From an uncultured Bacteroidales bacterium (GTDB lineage Bacteria > Bacteroidota > Bacteroidia > Bacteroidales > UBA932), in the NCBI GenBank assembly GCA_949289565.1, contig CASEOO010000002.1:124001-188000 (forward strand): 64,000 nucleotides of DNA, given 5' to 3'. The notes beneath the pieces are model-generated. The model had not been told where the DNA came from, searched no databases, and saw only the letters and a list, made by a program, of their open reading frames with translations. The position numbers and the translations under genes are program-made. Positions within the stretch are counted from its first letter, which is position 1, and each line of letters begins with the position of its first letter. Below, one piece after another: positions 1-8,292 of the stretch.

Positions 1-318
1 TTCCCCACTGCGAACATGCAGCTTTATGAGCCTCTGAAAGTGGTGCCTGCCAATGGCGTCTATTTCGTGAAGGTGCATACTTTAGGCCGTGAATTCTATG
101 GCATGTGCAATATAGGAAACCGTCCGACCGTGCGCGAGGGCAATGCCCGCACCATCGAGACGAACATTTTCGATTTCAGCGAAGACATATACGGGCTGGA
201 CATCAGGCTTGATTTTCTCCGCCGCATCAGGGAAGAGATTCGTTTTTCTTCATTCACCCAGCTCAAGGCCCAGCTGGCTCGCGACAGGTTCTACTGCCGG
301 TCCTTGATGTCAAGATAA
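1..318 (+). CDS. ribF: Riboflavin kinase/FAD synthetase, C-terminal part (5' end outside window)
   Basis: The reading frame is open from base 1 and starts within FPTANM, the conserved kinase motif (usually GxPTAN) of bacterial RibF. GMCNIGNRPTV and ETNIFDFSEDIYG, typical of the riboflavin kinase fold, follow. The enzyme phosphorylates riboflavin to FMN and adenylylates FMN to FAD in the cytoplasm. Only about 105 residues of the C-terminal kinase domain are present; the N-terminal FAD synthetase domain lies upstream. The stop codon at 316-318 is 36 bp before the recombinase start. This is a core chromosomal gene and marks the left border of the accessory region. Identification rests on motif recognition and is firm. 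Confidence 0.93.
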   Translation, partial: FPTANMQLYEPLKVVPANGVYFVKVHTLGREFYGMCNIGNRPTVREGNARTIETNIFDFSEDIYGLDIRLDFLRRIREEIRFSSFTQLKAQLARDRFYCRSLMSR

Positions 319-325
319 CTAACTT

Positions 326-354
326 GATGCCGTTAATCATATTACAACGGTATC
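326..354. promoter_or_regulatory. Inverted repeat directly ahead of the recombinase start
   Basis: GATGCCGTT (326-334) and AACGGTATC (346-354) form a 9-bp inverted repeat with one mismatch (a G-U pair in RNA) around an 11-nt spacer. The right arm ends at the base before the ATG at 355. It could be an operator for autoregulation, a recombinase-binding site, or a hairpin that hides the start codon. No T-run follows, so it does not look like a ribF terminator. The repeat is visible; its role is inferred. Confidence 0.4.
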
Positions 355-1008
355 ATGACAATCGGTTATTTACGTGTAAGCACGGGAAAGCAGCACCCGG
401 CGAATCAGAAAGACGAAATCGAAAGATTTGCTGCGCAGAAAAACATCACTGTGAACCGCTGGGTAGTGGAGGTGGCCAGCGGGAGCAAGAGCGAGAAAGA
501 TCGCAAGCTGGGGAGGCTGCTTAAGACAATGCAGCCCGGAGATACGCTTATCGTTACTGAAATATCGCGTCTGAGCAGGACTCTCACTGAAATCATGTCT
601 ATCATGGGCAAGTGCCTGGAAAAGGGGATTCTGCTTTACACTACAAAAGAAGGCTATACATTTGACAATACGATCAACAGCAAAGTCCTTTGCTTCGCTT
701 TCGGCCTGGTGGCAGAGATTGAACGTAACCTGATATCAATGCGGACGAAAGAGGCTCTGGCGATGCGCAAGGCAGAGGGTGTCAAGCTCGGCCGCCGCCA
801 TGGAAGCTATACGAAGATGAATGTTTTGAAGGAAAATATAGCCCATGTGGTTTCAATGCTCAATCAAGGGAGCACCATAGCAGATGTATGCCGGAAATTC
901 CATGTCTCCCGCGAAACCTTTTCAAGATTCCGCGCATCCTTTTCCGAAGTGGATGCCGCCGTCAGCTTCACACCATATTATCAATACAAGAAAAAGAAAA
1001 AACTTTAA
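355..1008 (+). CDS. Small serine recombinase (resolvase/DNA invertase family)
   Basis: The 217-residue protein has the resolvase/invertase layout. The N-terminal catalytic domain starts GYLRVST with the presumed nucleophile Ser9. EISRLSRTL near residues 63-71 carries the conserved arginines, and the linking helix contains GLVAEIERNLI. The C-terminal helix-turn-helix is around residues 170-195 (STIADVCRKFHVSRETF). The length fits small invertases and resolvases, not the large serine integrases. Such enzymes cut and rejoin paired short sites, inverting or resolving the DNA between them; in Bacteroides relatives control surface-structure promoters. It lies between ribF and a fimbrial operon and beside a transposase remnant. 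The lysine-rich C-terminus runs into the terminator hairpin. Family is certain; substrate is unknown. Confidence 0.92.
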   Translation: MTIGYLRVSTGKQHPANQKDEIERFAAQKNITVNRWVVEVASGSKSEKDRKLGRLLKTMQPGDTLIVTEISRLSRTLTEIMSIMGKCLEKGILLYTTKEGYTFDNTINSKVLCFAFGLVAEIERNLISMRTKEALAMRKAEGVKLGRRHGSYTKMNVLKENIAHVVSMLNQGSTIADVCRKFHVSRETFSRFRASFSEVDAAVSFTPYYQYKKKKKL

Positions 1009-1054
1009 AAAAGAGAAAAACATTCAGTGGAATGCGAATGTTTTTCTCTTTTTT
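1007..1054 (+). terminator. Rho-independent-type terminator after the recombinase
   Basis: A perfect 19-bp inverted repeat (1007-1025 with 1036-1054) surrounds a 10-nt loop. The left arm is A-rich and overlaps the stop codon, and the right arm ends in a pyrimidine run (TTTTTCTCTTTTTT). The A-tract/stem/T-tract arrangement would work on both strands. Confidence 0.8.
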
Positions 1055-1103
1055 ATGTTCCCTATCCCGCATCTTTCCATATATTCGCTGACCTCCGGTG
1101 TAT

Positions 1104-1480
1104 TTCATAGGACTCCTGGACAAGGACCTGTAGGACTTGCAGAAGTTTTCACCCGAGGACAGCATCATCTCAGAATATACTTTCCGTGAAAAAACACGAT
1201 GATGGTTCCCGATGAGACTATTTTTACTATCTTCGTGGAACTGAACCGCTTCGGGAAGGAACTTGAGGAGTGTGAGACGATGCTGGACAAGTGGTGTTTC
1301 GCCCTTACTCACATCAGCACGCTTGACCGACTTCCCGATGAACTGAGGACGGAGGCTTTTGAGCGATTGTTTAAGGCTTGTGAGATCGCACGGTTCGAAC
1401 CGGAAGTAAAATTGACATACGAGAAAGATCTGTTTTCCATGAATTGGAAACCCCATTCCAACGACAGCAACCAACTTTGA
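1104..1480 (+). pseudogene. Rpn-family recombination-promoting nuclease/transposase remnant
   Basis: The intact frame from 1199 gives 93 residues. IFTIFVELNRFGKELEECE followed by a TMLDKW segment and a helical tail matches the C-terminal part of PD-(D/E)XK nuclease family transposases (Rpn). A neighbouring frame just upstream (from about 1104) encodes EYTFREKT, the segment expected immediately before it, but contains an internal TAG and needs a frameshift near 1197-1202. The N-terminal two-thirds with the PD-(D/E)XK catalytic motif is missing. It is therefore a decayed fragment, and probably not translated. Its position beside the serine recombinase suggests past mobile-element activity between ribF and the fimbrial locus. 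Confidence 0.75.
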
Positions 1481-1481
1481 A

Positions 1482-1499
1482 CAACTTTACGTAAAGTTG
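1482..1499. repeat. 18-bp perfect palindrome
   Basis: CAACTTTACGTAAAGTTG is a perfect palindrome two bases after the Rpn remnant stop. The surrounding sequence repeats ACTTTGAACA twice (near 1474 and 1523), about 49 bp apart. It may be part of a transcription end or a protein-binding site. No function can be read from the sequence. Confidence 0.45.
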
Positions 1500-1516
1500 A
1501 TCGGCTTTAATGAAAT

Positions 1517-1552
1517 ATCCCGACTTTGAACAGACCTCGTCAAAGTCGGGAT
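1517..1552. terminator. Probable bidirectional terminator between recombinase remnant and fimbrial operon
   Basis: A perfect 13-bp stem (ATCCCGACTTTGA at 1517-1529 with its complement at 1540-1552) has a 10-nt loop. Short T-rich stretches follow on both strands but no long T-run. It lies about 80 bp past the end of the leftward fimbrial operon (stop at 1635), so it most likely ends that transcript. Confidence 0.6.
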
Positions 1553-1634
1553 AACTTTATGAACTTAGCAGGATACAGTTCGCCGGAGGCTTACCTTTAG
1601 TCCGGCATGTGTTTGGGGCAGATGATGCCGCAGA

Positions 1635-4600
1635 TCAGTTTGTGTCTTTGACGCAGCGGACGTAGCCGACATCATCATTTCTGTTATTTTGTAACATAAA
1701 TACATCGCTACTGTATATCCAGCCGAAACCTTCTCGCTGTTTGTCTGTATCAGTTGTTTTATAAGGCGGAATGTCCTTCATTGAGAAAGATGTATGACAC
1801 AAATAATAGTTTGGAGTTAATGTGTAAGTCTTTGCCTTTTGCTCTTCCTCAAATCTTATTAGTTCTCCCCACCTAGATGTTCGCTGCCAGTAATATGCTG
1901 TTACTGTATATTGAGGCCACTGGGAAGAAGAAAGTCTTGATGTCATAATTAATAGCTCCCGGTGACTTGGAATGCGATATCCTTCAGGACAAGGATTATA
2001 ATTCTGGTAGCTATTCCAATAGCTATCATTGATTAAATTAGCGCTGGTTTCCCATTCTGTGTTATCTGGAACACTATGAGCAGTTGTGTGTCCGCCATTT
2101 GTTATTTCCGTAATATCGGCACCTTTAATTCCATACGCATCTTTCCCTACAGTGAATTTTCTATATGGTCTGTTATTACTGCCTTTTTCATTGTCAAGCG
2201 GCAATGGCTGACCGCCGTCCATGGATGTCCTAAGTGACTTCGGATTCATACGGGAAAGGTCCATGGTGAATGTTCCGTCACCGTTATCAGTGACTTGTAC
2301 CAGATCTTCGGGCTCTTTATCCGGCTGGTCTATAGGAAGTCCGAGATTTCTGACACACCTGTATGAATAATATGACCCGTTGAGCTCTGTCGAACCGTTG
2401 TCATAGTTGCCTCTGGAGGCGCCTTCCTCTGCCCATAAAACGTTAGGATAGTTGCTTCTGGCAGGGTCTGGACTGCTGGACGTGTAGTGCCAGTAAACCT
2501 TGTCAGTCGGAGGATAGTCGTTGTTTGCAGGGTCGTACGGATAGAGTTTGGACGCTTTATCCAGTGCCCATTCTCCGATGAAGATGTCAGTGAGCTGGTC
2601 TATGGATGCAAGATACCATCTGACTTCCTCCGCGTCGACCTCATCATCTCCGTCAAGATCTCTGTTCCGAAGCAGACAGGCGTATGCCGCATTGTTGTAA
2701 GCCGGATTCAGACCATAACGCTGAGATGTCTGTACTATGTCTGTCCAATTCTTGTTAATCATCCACTGTAAACAGTTCAGCCGCCCGTTGCTATTGTAAG
2801 TGTCTTCGCCAAGTCTGGAAGCTGCCGAGACATCTCCAACCTCCAAACGTCCATTGTATCCGTTGTCTTCTCCTTCCATCACTGATTCAAGACCCCATGC
2901 CGTCTTCAGATCCATGTTCGTAGCATCATATACCGTACGGATAGCTTTCTGAACAAATGAATATACTGATGTCAGCATGCTTGTATTTCCGTCAGGACTG
3001 TAATATTCACCATTCGATTCCACAGGTACTACCATGATATGCATCATCCTGTCGGAGACATCCACACACTTATGCCATAGTTCCGGCTTCGGTGTGCTCT
3101 GATCAGGATCTTCCACTGGATCATAATAGTACAGAAATTCATCTACAAATGCAGTTATGCACACATGGTCCAGCGAGGTGTCGGTTTTCAGAGATGACAG
3201 ATCTGGATCAGTCTTTTTGACGAGTTTAAGATATTTTACCAGCTGGTCTATATCTATCAAATTAGGAACATTGTTCAAGTCTGCGTTTGATGGTTCCCAA
3301 TCCTTGTTATAAATTTTCTCTCCCGGGAATTTCACATACTGACCGTGGCCGACATTGAATTTTCTGTTTATCGCAAATTTTATCCATCTGAAGTCTTCGA
3401 CATCCTTGTACGTATTATCACCGATAGTGTGAACTCCTGAACTGAACGGAGTCTTGATACTCCAGGTCATGCTTTCGGAAACATCCGCAGGACGTATTTT
3501 TAGCAAACAACGGTCATAGTGAGAGTCCAGATAGTAGATTTCGTTGTTGCTATAGACTATATCTCCTTCATATCCGGGACGCACTTCGTTGTCATTGCTG
3601 ACTTCGACAGTAAGGTTGTTCACTCCTTTTACCGTAACGGTATAAGTATATTTGCCGTTACGTCTGGTGTCGTAGTCATTCGGATCTTCAAAATAATATC
3701 CGAGATGTACAATATATCTGGTATCGGTATTGACTACCGTACCGTTTGTTGTATATGACAGATAGCCGGTCAGGATCAGATAAGTGGAGTTTGGGTTGGC
3801 ATATGTGAAGCCGCTGTTTTTATATTCCTGTCCCGGCTTGCTGGAGAAATCACCTTCAAAGGATTGGTCTTGTTTTTCTCGCAATGCATATCCTGCAGGA
3901 CCTGATTCTGTTATTTTTTGTTTGAAATGTTTGCGGTTTTCCGGCATATAGAAAGTAAAACTTCCGCCTTTATAGTAAGATGTGTTGTCATTTTCATCCG
4001 GAACCATTATTTCGAATGCTCTTTCCTCGGTATCGAAATAAGCGGCATCGTCTTCTGAGTAGTCCCAGTCCTTGTCGTCAGTATCTTCCCACGGTCCTTT
4101 TTCAGTCTTACCGTTTGCCTCATCATAAGGCAACAGCAGAGTCTGGGCAGGGACTCTCATCACTCTCCATGTTTTCGGTTCGAAAGAGAAATTTGTCCAA
4201 CTTTTATCGGCTGGTTCCGATGTGACATTTACTACAACTTTCGCATCTACTCTGGTCAGTTCGATTGAGCACCCCAGTTCCGCGTTGCCTCCTTCAGACC
4301 CGATTATGTCAAAAGAGGAATTCCCATCAGAGTCTTTTGCATAGCCGGTCATCATGAACAGAGCGTTACGCTCTATGGTATGGCCGTCTTCCATTCTCAC
4401 TACGACTGATTCCAGTTCATCAAGAGTCTGTATGTCATCCATATCGTCTGTCGTTACATTGAAAGCTGTAGCAGTCGTGGCAGTCGTCAGATTGGCGATA
4501 CCCACTATGGATGCATTTGATACGGAGCCTACCGTAAACGTTACAGAACCTTTGGTGAGATTCCCTTCCGAACCGTCTCCATTGGTCACTGAGAGGCCGT

Positions 4601-4898
4601 TTGACGTAGTGAAGAAACTGAGCGGATTATTATGGTCATCATTGTCTACAGTCGGTACCCTGTTCCCGTCTGAGTCGAATACGAAGACATACATATTGTC
4701 CACGCGGTTTTCATATTCTGCAGACTGGGCGGCCTTGGTCATGACCTGCTCCTGGGACACATTGTAATTCAGTGTCACAGTGGTCGGAATCCCTTCCTGT
4801 ACAGGCATGATATACAATTCTTCCACAGTACAGCTGTACAAAGGAAGAATCATCTGTCCCAGCAGAAACAATATGCTGTATTTTGCAAATCTGTTCAT
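1635..4898 (-). CDS. Large fimbrial tip-like lipoprotein (DUF4906-type) with FISUMP-like C-terminus
   Basis: This 1087-residue protein has a lipoprotein signal (hydrophobic stretch ending LPLYSC, Cys about 23). A fimbrillin-like N-terminal region follows: VMTKAA near residue 55, then NMYVFVFD and FMMTGYA. The C-terminal region carries NPCPEGYRIPSHRELL and ends GYVRCVKDTN, as in FISUMP-type domains. I assign it to the DUF4906-type group by overall layout, from memory rather than a search. It is the last gene of the leftward operon, 12 bp after the preceding fimbrial gene. In related fimbriae the final long genes encode minor tip or accessory subunits that mediate adhesion; that role is inferred. 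The TKA after the lipid-anchored N-terminus resembles protease-processing sites of Porphyromonas-type fimbrillins. Confidence 0.72.
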   Translation of the reverse strand: MNRFAKYSILFLLGQMILPLYSCTVEELYIMPVQEGIPTTVTLNYNVSQEQVMTKAAQSAEYENRVDNMYVFVFDSDGNRVPTVDNDDHNNPLSFFTTSNGLSVTNGDGSEGNLTKGSVTFTVGSVSNASIVGIANLTTATTATAFNVTTDDMDDIQTLDELESVVVRMEDGHTIERNALFMMTGYAKDSDGNSSFDIIGSEGGNAELGCSIELTRVDAKVVVNVTSEPADKSWTNFSFEPKTWRVMRVPAQTLLLPYDEANGKTEKGPWEDTDDKDWDYSEDDAAYFDTEERAFEIMVPDENDNTSYYKGGSFTFYMPENRKHFKQKITESGPAGYALREKQDQSFEGDFSSKPGQEYKNSGFTYANPNSTYLILTGYLSYTTNGTVVNTDTRYIVHLGYYFEDPNDYDTRRNGKYTYTVTVKGVNNLTVEVSNDNEVRPGYEGDIVYSNNEIYYLDSHYDRCLLKIRPADVSESMTWSIKTPFSSGVHTIGDNTYKDVEDFRWIKFAINRKFNVGHGQYVKFPGEKIYNKDWEPSNADLNNVPNLIDIDQLVKYLKLVKKTDPDLSSLKTDTSLDHVCITAFVDEFLYYYDPVEDPDQSTPKPELWHKCVDVSDRMMHIMVVPVESNGEYYSPDGNTSMLTSVYSFVQKAIRTVYDATNMDLKTAWGLESVMEGEDNGYNGRLEVGDVSAASRLGEDTYNSNGRLNCLQWMINKNWTDIVQTSQRYGLNPAYNNAAYACLLRNRDLDGDDEVDAEEVRWYLASIDQLTDIFIGEWALDKASKLYPYDPANNDYPPTDKVYWHYTSSSPDPARSNYPNVLWAEEGASRGNYDNGSTELNGSYYSYRCVRNLGLPIDQPDKEPEDLVQVTDNGDGTFTMDLSRMNPKSLRTSMDGGQPLPLDNEKGSNNRPYRKFTVGKDAYGIKGADITEITNGGHTTAHSVPDNTEWETSANLINDSYWNSYQNYNPCPEGYRIPSHRELLIMTSRLSSSQWPQYTVTAYYWQRTSRWGELIRFEEEQKAKTYTLTPNYYLCHTSFSMKDIPPYKTTDTDKQREGFGWIYSSDVFMLQNNRNDDVGYVRCVKDTN

Positions 4899-4910
4899 GA
4901 TTTTTGTCTC

Positions 4911-5942
4911 CTATTCAAACGGCGGGACTGTAACTGGCCGATCGTCCCATCCCAAGACTGTGAAATCCAGCTGTACACCCATTGTAGTAGTGATTCTTGC
5001 TCTCAGATTCACCTGGGTGTTTCTGATAAAATATGCTGTATTGCTTGCGAACACAAGCGGTTTGTAAATATTGTTGCTAGTCTCCAGCCCGATAGTGAAC
5101 GGACTGTTTCCTTCTGTGAAGTCCGGATGTGTAGGATAAAAATATGCGGACAGAGTCTGAGTCTGAGGCTCTTCTCCATCGGCATTTAGGGCACCGGGAA
5201 TTGTGATTGACAGATTGTCGTATGTCATCCCTGTATATTGTATGCCGTCTGGTACGTCCAGTGTCAGATCTCTGAACATATAATATCTGTCACCGAAAAA
5301 TTCTCCGAAAGACACTTTTCTCAGTGTTACAGGGGATTTAGTGGCATTCTCGACTACGAGGGCGAGTTTTACTACTGACCTGTACAGGTCAATGGTGACA
5401 GACCGGTCTCCTGTCAGTTCCACCGAGGTGTAGCCCGACATCGGAATTCCGTTTTTTACAATATCAGGCCCTCGGGCTGGAAAATGTTTCGGGTTCGCAA
5501 TGTCCGCAAACAGCAGTTTGTGATTTTCGGCAAGGTTTGATGTTATGGTCTCATCATTATATTCCATACCGAGGCTCTCCTCATTGGCTATTGCGTAGAA
5601 TGTAAGGCTGCCGTGAGGCAGGTCAGGTATGGTGGTCGTATATGTAATCAGATTCTCCAGACCGTCAATTTTCTGATTGTATAAAATAGTCCTTGATTCC
5701 GCAGGACCGGAGGTTACGATAATCCTGAGTGTGCGGACACCTTCATATTGCGATGCATCCACATAGTCGCCGTCTGCCTTGGTCCATGGTCCTGTCTCGA
5801 CATCGAGATTTCCTGGCAGGTCTATGCTTAACTGCACTTCTGACGAGTTCTCAGGGGTTATATTCTCCTCGCATGAAGAGAAAGTCCAGAGGACCAATCC
5901 AGTCATGAAAGCCTGTGTGATATGTGAAAAATTCTTTCTCAT
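4911..5942 (-). CDS. Fimbrial subunit lipoprotein (FimA/Mfa-type fold)
   Basis: The 343-residue protein has a lipoprotein signal ending FSSC (Cys about 24). GPWTKADGD lies near residue 52, followed by a region typical of FimA/Mfa1-like proteins: VRTLRIIVTSG, then NGIPMSGYTSVEL near residue 167, where the family usually has a PMTG/PMSG motif. It ends with the common C-terminal strand pattern QLDFTVLGWDD. It lies 12 bp from the genes on both sides in the leftward operon, so it should be co-expressed with the major subunit and the tip protein. It could be a minor shaft subunit or an anchor-type subunit; the sequence does not separate these. Confidence 0.72.
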   Translation of the reverse strand: MRKNFSHITQAFMTGLVLWTFSSCEENITPENSSEVQLSIDLPGNLDVETGPWTKADGDYVDASQYEGVRTLRIIVTSGPAESRTILYNQKIDGLENLITYTTTIPDLPHGSLTFYAIANEESLGMEYNDETITSNLAENHKLLFADIANPKHFPARGPDIVKNGIPMSGYTSVELTGDRSVTIDLYRSVVKLALVVENATKSPVTLRKVSFGEFFGDRYYMFRDLTLDVPDGIQYTGMTYDNLSITIPGALNADGEEPQTQTLSAYFYPTHPDFTEGNSPFTIGLETSNNIYKPLVFASNTAYFIRNTQVNLRARITTTMGVQLDFTVLGWDDRPVTVPPFE

Positions 5943-5954
5943 GACAGGTCGGAT

Positions 5955-6992
5955 TTAGAATTCAACGGAAAAATTCCTTTCGTCCCACTTTACAATGTTT
6001 ACATTCAGTCCAACGTCTGCACCGCTGACCATCAGCGTATATTTGTAGTGCTTACCGGATTCCCATGTGGTGGTTGAGGGTAGGTACACTTCATCGCGTT
6101 GCTCCTGTCCGGTTTCTGTCTGGTATGCAATATCTATTTTGACGGGATTCTCAGCATTCGCACTTCCACCGGGGGTCTGGGGAATGAGAAGCAGGTCTGG
6201 CAAGACTGTGACCGGAGTACCGTCTGACGGCAACGGGTTCTGGATATTATCCTGATTCGCGGAAAAATTGCCTGGCTGAACATTTGATAATTCCGGAATG
6301 CTTGTCAGCAGATTCCATTTGCCGACACCGCTTGTCTGGGTATTGAACTCTCCAAGCATGCTCATGCCGCTAAAAGTAAGTGAGTGCAGGAATACGTCAT
6401 TTCCGTATGCCTTGACGGCAATGCTGACGCGGGACAGCAGATGACTGAATGTGAATTGTACAGGAGCAGAGTTCGGGGTGGTTTCTGAGTATGTCCGGTC
6501 GTGTGATGCTGTCATCAGGTCATGAGAGGCGGTCGGACCATAGTAGTAATTGATGTTCAAGCCTGTCGGACCAGTCAATGTTCCGTCTTTGGAAATAGTG
6601 AAATTCCATTCCAAAGCATCTTTCTCAGACGTGATTTCAGAGGTTTCCAACGAAGACGGAAGCGGATACAAGGCTTCGAAATGCCAGTCGCCCTCTTTCC
6701 AAGTCTGTAATTCAGCGTATGACCAGCTGTTGTCCGATTCTCTATGTACTTTTATATTCTCCATTTGAATTTCAGCAGAACCGTCAGCGGTCTGATAATA
6801 TGCCCATACTGCGAATTCTGACATGTCATCGGCGGAGTTGACGGGGGTTTTGGTGATGGCGGAGGCGAATTCTATATATGTCCTTGTTCCGGACCCGATG
6901 TCGATGCGGGTTTTGGTACACGACGAGGCGGATGCCAGCAGGGACAGGGCGGCTGCGGCATTCAGCAGTGGTATGAGGTTTTTCATATTCAT
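5955..6992 (-). CDS. Fimbrillin family lipoprotein
   Basis: I start the gene at the ATG at 6992 (another ATG is at 6986), because the signal peptide follows directly: MKNLIPLLNAAAALSLLA, then SASSC as lipobox. A longer frame upstream would add a non-signal-like tail over an intergenic palindrome. The mature part has AITKTPVNS near residue 45 and the fimbrillin hallmark FTFSHLLSRVSIAVKA, a strand seen across Fimbrillin_like proteins. It ends VGLNVNIVKWDERNFSV, the usual C-terminal strand with K/E-W-D. At about 345 residues it has normal fimbrillin length. It is the second fimbrillin of the leftward operon and follows the attenuator-like palindrome, which suggests lower expression than the gene before it. 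Confidence 0.82.
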   Translation of the reverse strand: MNMKNLIPLLNAAAALSLLASASSCTKTRIDIGSGTRTYIEFASAITKTPVNSADDMSEFAVWAYYQTADGSAEIQMENIKVHRESDNSWSYAELQTWKEGDWHFEALYPLPSSLETSEITSEKDALEWNFTISKDGTLTGPTGLNINYYYGPTASHDLMTASHDRTYSETTPNSAPVQFTFSHLLSRVSIAVKAYGNDVFLHSLTFSGMSMLGEFNTQTSGVGKWNLLTSIPELSNVQPGNFSANQDNIQNPLPSDGTPVTVLPDLLLIPQTPGGSANAENPVKIDIAYQTETGQEQRDEVYLPSTTTWESGKHYKYTLMVSGADVGLNVNIVKWDERNFSVEF

Positions 6993-7031
6993 CGCGTATT
7001 GTTTTGTGCGGCAGGGCAGGTTGTTATTTAT

Positions 7032-7063
7032 TGTTCCGGCAGATTTCGAAATCTGCCGGAACA
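7032..7063. terminator. 32-bp perfect palindrome between two fimbrillin genes (possible attenuator)
   Basis: Positions 7032-7047 (TGTTCCGGCAGATTTC) and 7048-7063 are exact reverse complements with no spacer. In RNA this gives a GC-containing stem with a small terminal loop, about 90 bases after the upstream fimbrillin gene ends. No T-run follows on the minus strand, so complete termination is unlikely. Partial termination or 3'-end protection of the major-subunit mRNA is more likely. Confidence 0.5.
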
Positions 7064-7154
7064 GCAACACTCGGTCGCGACTAATTCTGGTAAATTCCCC
7101 TGGTATCGGTCTGTGCCAGACATCTGCCTGTGGCATTTTGCCGCATGCAATCGG

Positions 7155-8153
7155 TTATTCTCCTATGAACTGACCGGAATTGTCAGGGTTGTTGACCATG
7201 TTGATGTTTTCATCAGTCCATTTGTTGACAACAGGCGCGTCGAACGTGATGAAGTCGAGGGTCTGGCCGTCAATGGTCACGATGTAGTTGTAGCGATAGC
7301 CTTTGGTCCAAGTATCGGCCGGAATTTTCGCAGTGATGACCTTGTCTACAATAGCTGTGGCTATGCTTGTGCTTGTCAGTACGTTCAAAGTGAATTTGGC
7401 ATAGACGAAATTGTCTGAGAAAGTCTGAGGCATCACTACGCAGTTGTCTACATAGTCTGTAGAAGCAGGCTCTGTTGCCTGAGCTGCACCTTCCTTGAGA
7501 TTTATGCCATTGCCCTCAGCCAGCTGCTCAGAGGCCGCAGTCCATTCGTCGGCTGTTCCTGAAGCATTGAAAGATGCCTTGCTGTTCAGGCCGTAAAGCT
7601 CGAAATCGGAAATGTTCAGAACCACATCTTCAGGGAAACCGCTCTTGATAGTGAACTGAACCATTGAAAACAGATGGTTGAATGTGAATTGCACTTTGTC
7701 CCTTACCGTGCCCTCCGTGCCTGATGATACGTTAGTAGTTTCTGCATAAATGAAGTCTGTCTGATTATCTGTGCCGTTAACTGTGACATCGGAGAAAGTC
7801 AGACCATCCGAGTATGAATACGCAGGAGTGACGGAAACGCCTGAATATGCGTAGAAATTGTAAGTCTGGTTGTCTTCCCACTTCACAAGCGGAGAGTAAG
7901 TCCATTCTCCGTTGGCGTTAGGAGTCACTTCACGTCCGTTTTCGAAGACATCATCATCGGCAGTATAACCACCGTAAACAAAGAAGCTTTTGATGTTGTC
8001 GGTAGTGACTTCGTCAATAATCTTCGTCGGATTGCCGATCCAGGCACTGTCGAAGCCGATGTACTTCGCATCGGAGACCTCGACGGTTTCGGTCTTGGCG
8101 CAGGAGGCGAGCACTGTGCCTGCCGCCGCGGCGATGATCAAAAATTTTTTCAT
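7155..8153 (-). CDS. Fimbrillin family lipoprotein, probable major subunit of leftward operon
   Basis: The 332-residue protein has a clean lipoprotein signal (MKKFLIIAAAAGTVLASC, Cys18). YIGFDSAWIGNPTKIIDEV near residues 31-50 contains the TK motif shared by the fimbrial subunits here. The hallmark strand FTFNHLFSMVQFTIKSG is near residue 160, and the C-terminus has the alternating strand TFDAPVVNKWTDENI. It is the first fimbrillin after the DUF3575-DUF5119 pair, has a 139-bp AT-rich leader of its own, and is followed by a strong palindrome, all of which suit a highly expressed shaft subunit. That role is inferred from position. I found no good TAnnTTTG promoter in the leader. Confidence 0.85.
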   Translation of the reverse strand: MKKFLIIAAAAGTVLASCAKTETVEVSDAKYIGFDSAWIGNPTKIIDEVTTDNIKSFFVYGGYTADDDVFENGREVTPNANGEWTYSPLVKWEDNQTYNFYAYSGVSVTPAYSYSDGLTFSDVTVNGTDNQTDFIYAETTNVSSGTEGTVRDKVQFTFNHLFSMVQFTIKSGFPEDVVLNISDFELYGLNSKASFNASGTADEWTAASEQLAEGNGINLKEGAAQATEPASTDYVDNCVVMPQTFSDNFVYAKFTLNVLTSTSIATAIVDKVITAKIPADTWTKGYRYNYIVTIDGQTLDFITFDAPVVNKWTDENINMVNNPDNSGQFIGE

Positions 8154-8292
8154 AACATTAAAAATTTAATTGTTAGTACTTTAGTTTGGTTTGATTTATC
8201 ATAAAATAATATGTCTGTTTTGTCTGCCGGCATCGTTGCCCGTGAGGGCCTCTGGTCTTTTGCGTGCCGATAGACAATAGCCTGCCGCCCCG

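Noticed and set aside
968..1474. 168-residue antisense frame across the Rpn remnant
   Set aside because: It reads through the terminator hairpin and the antisense of a recognisable gene fragment; no protein features.
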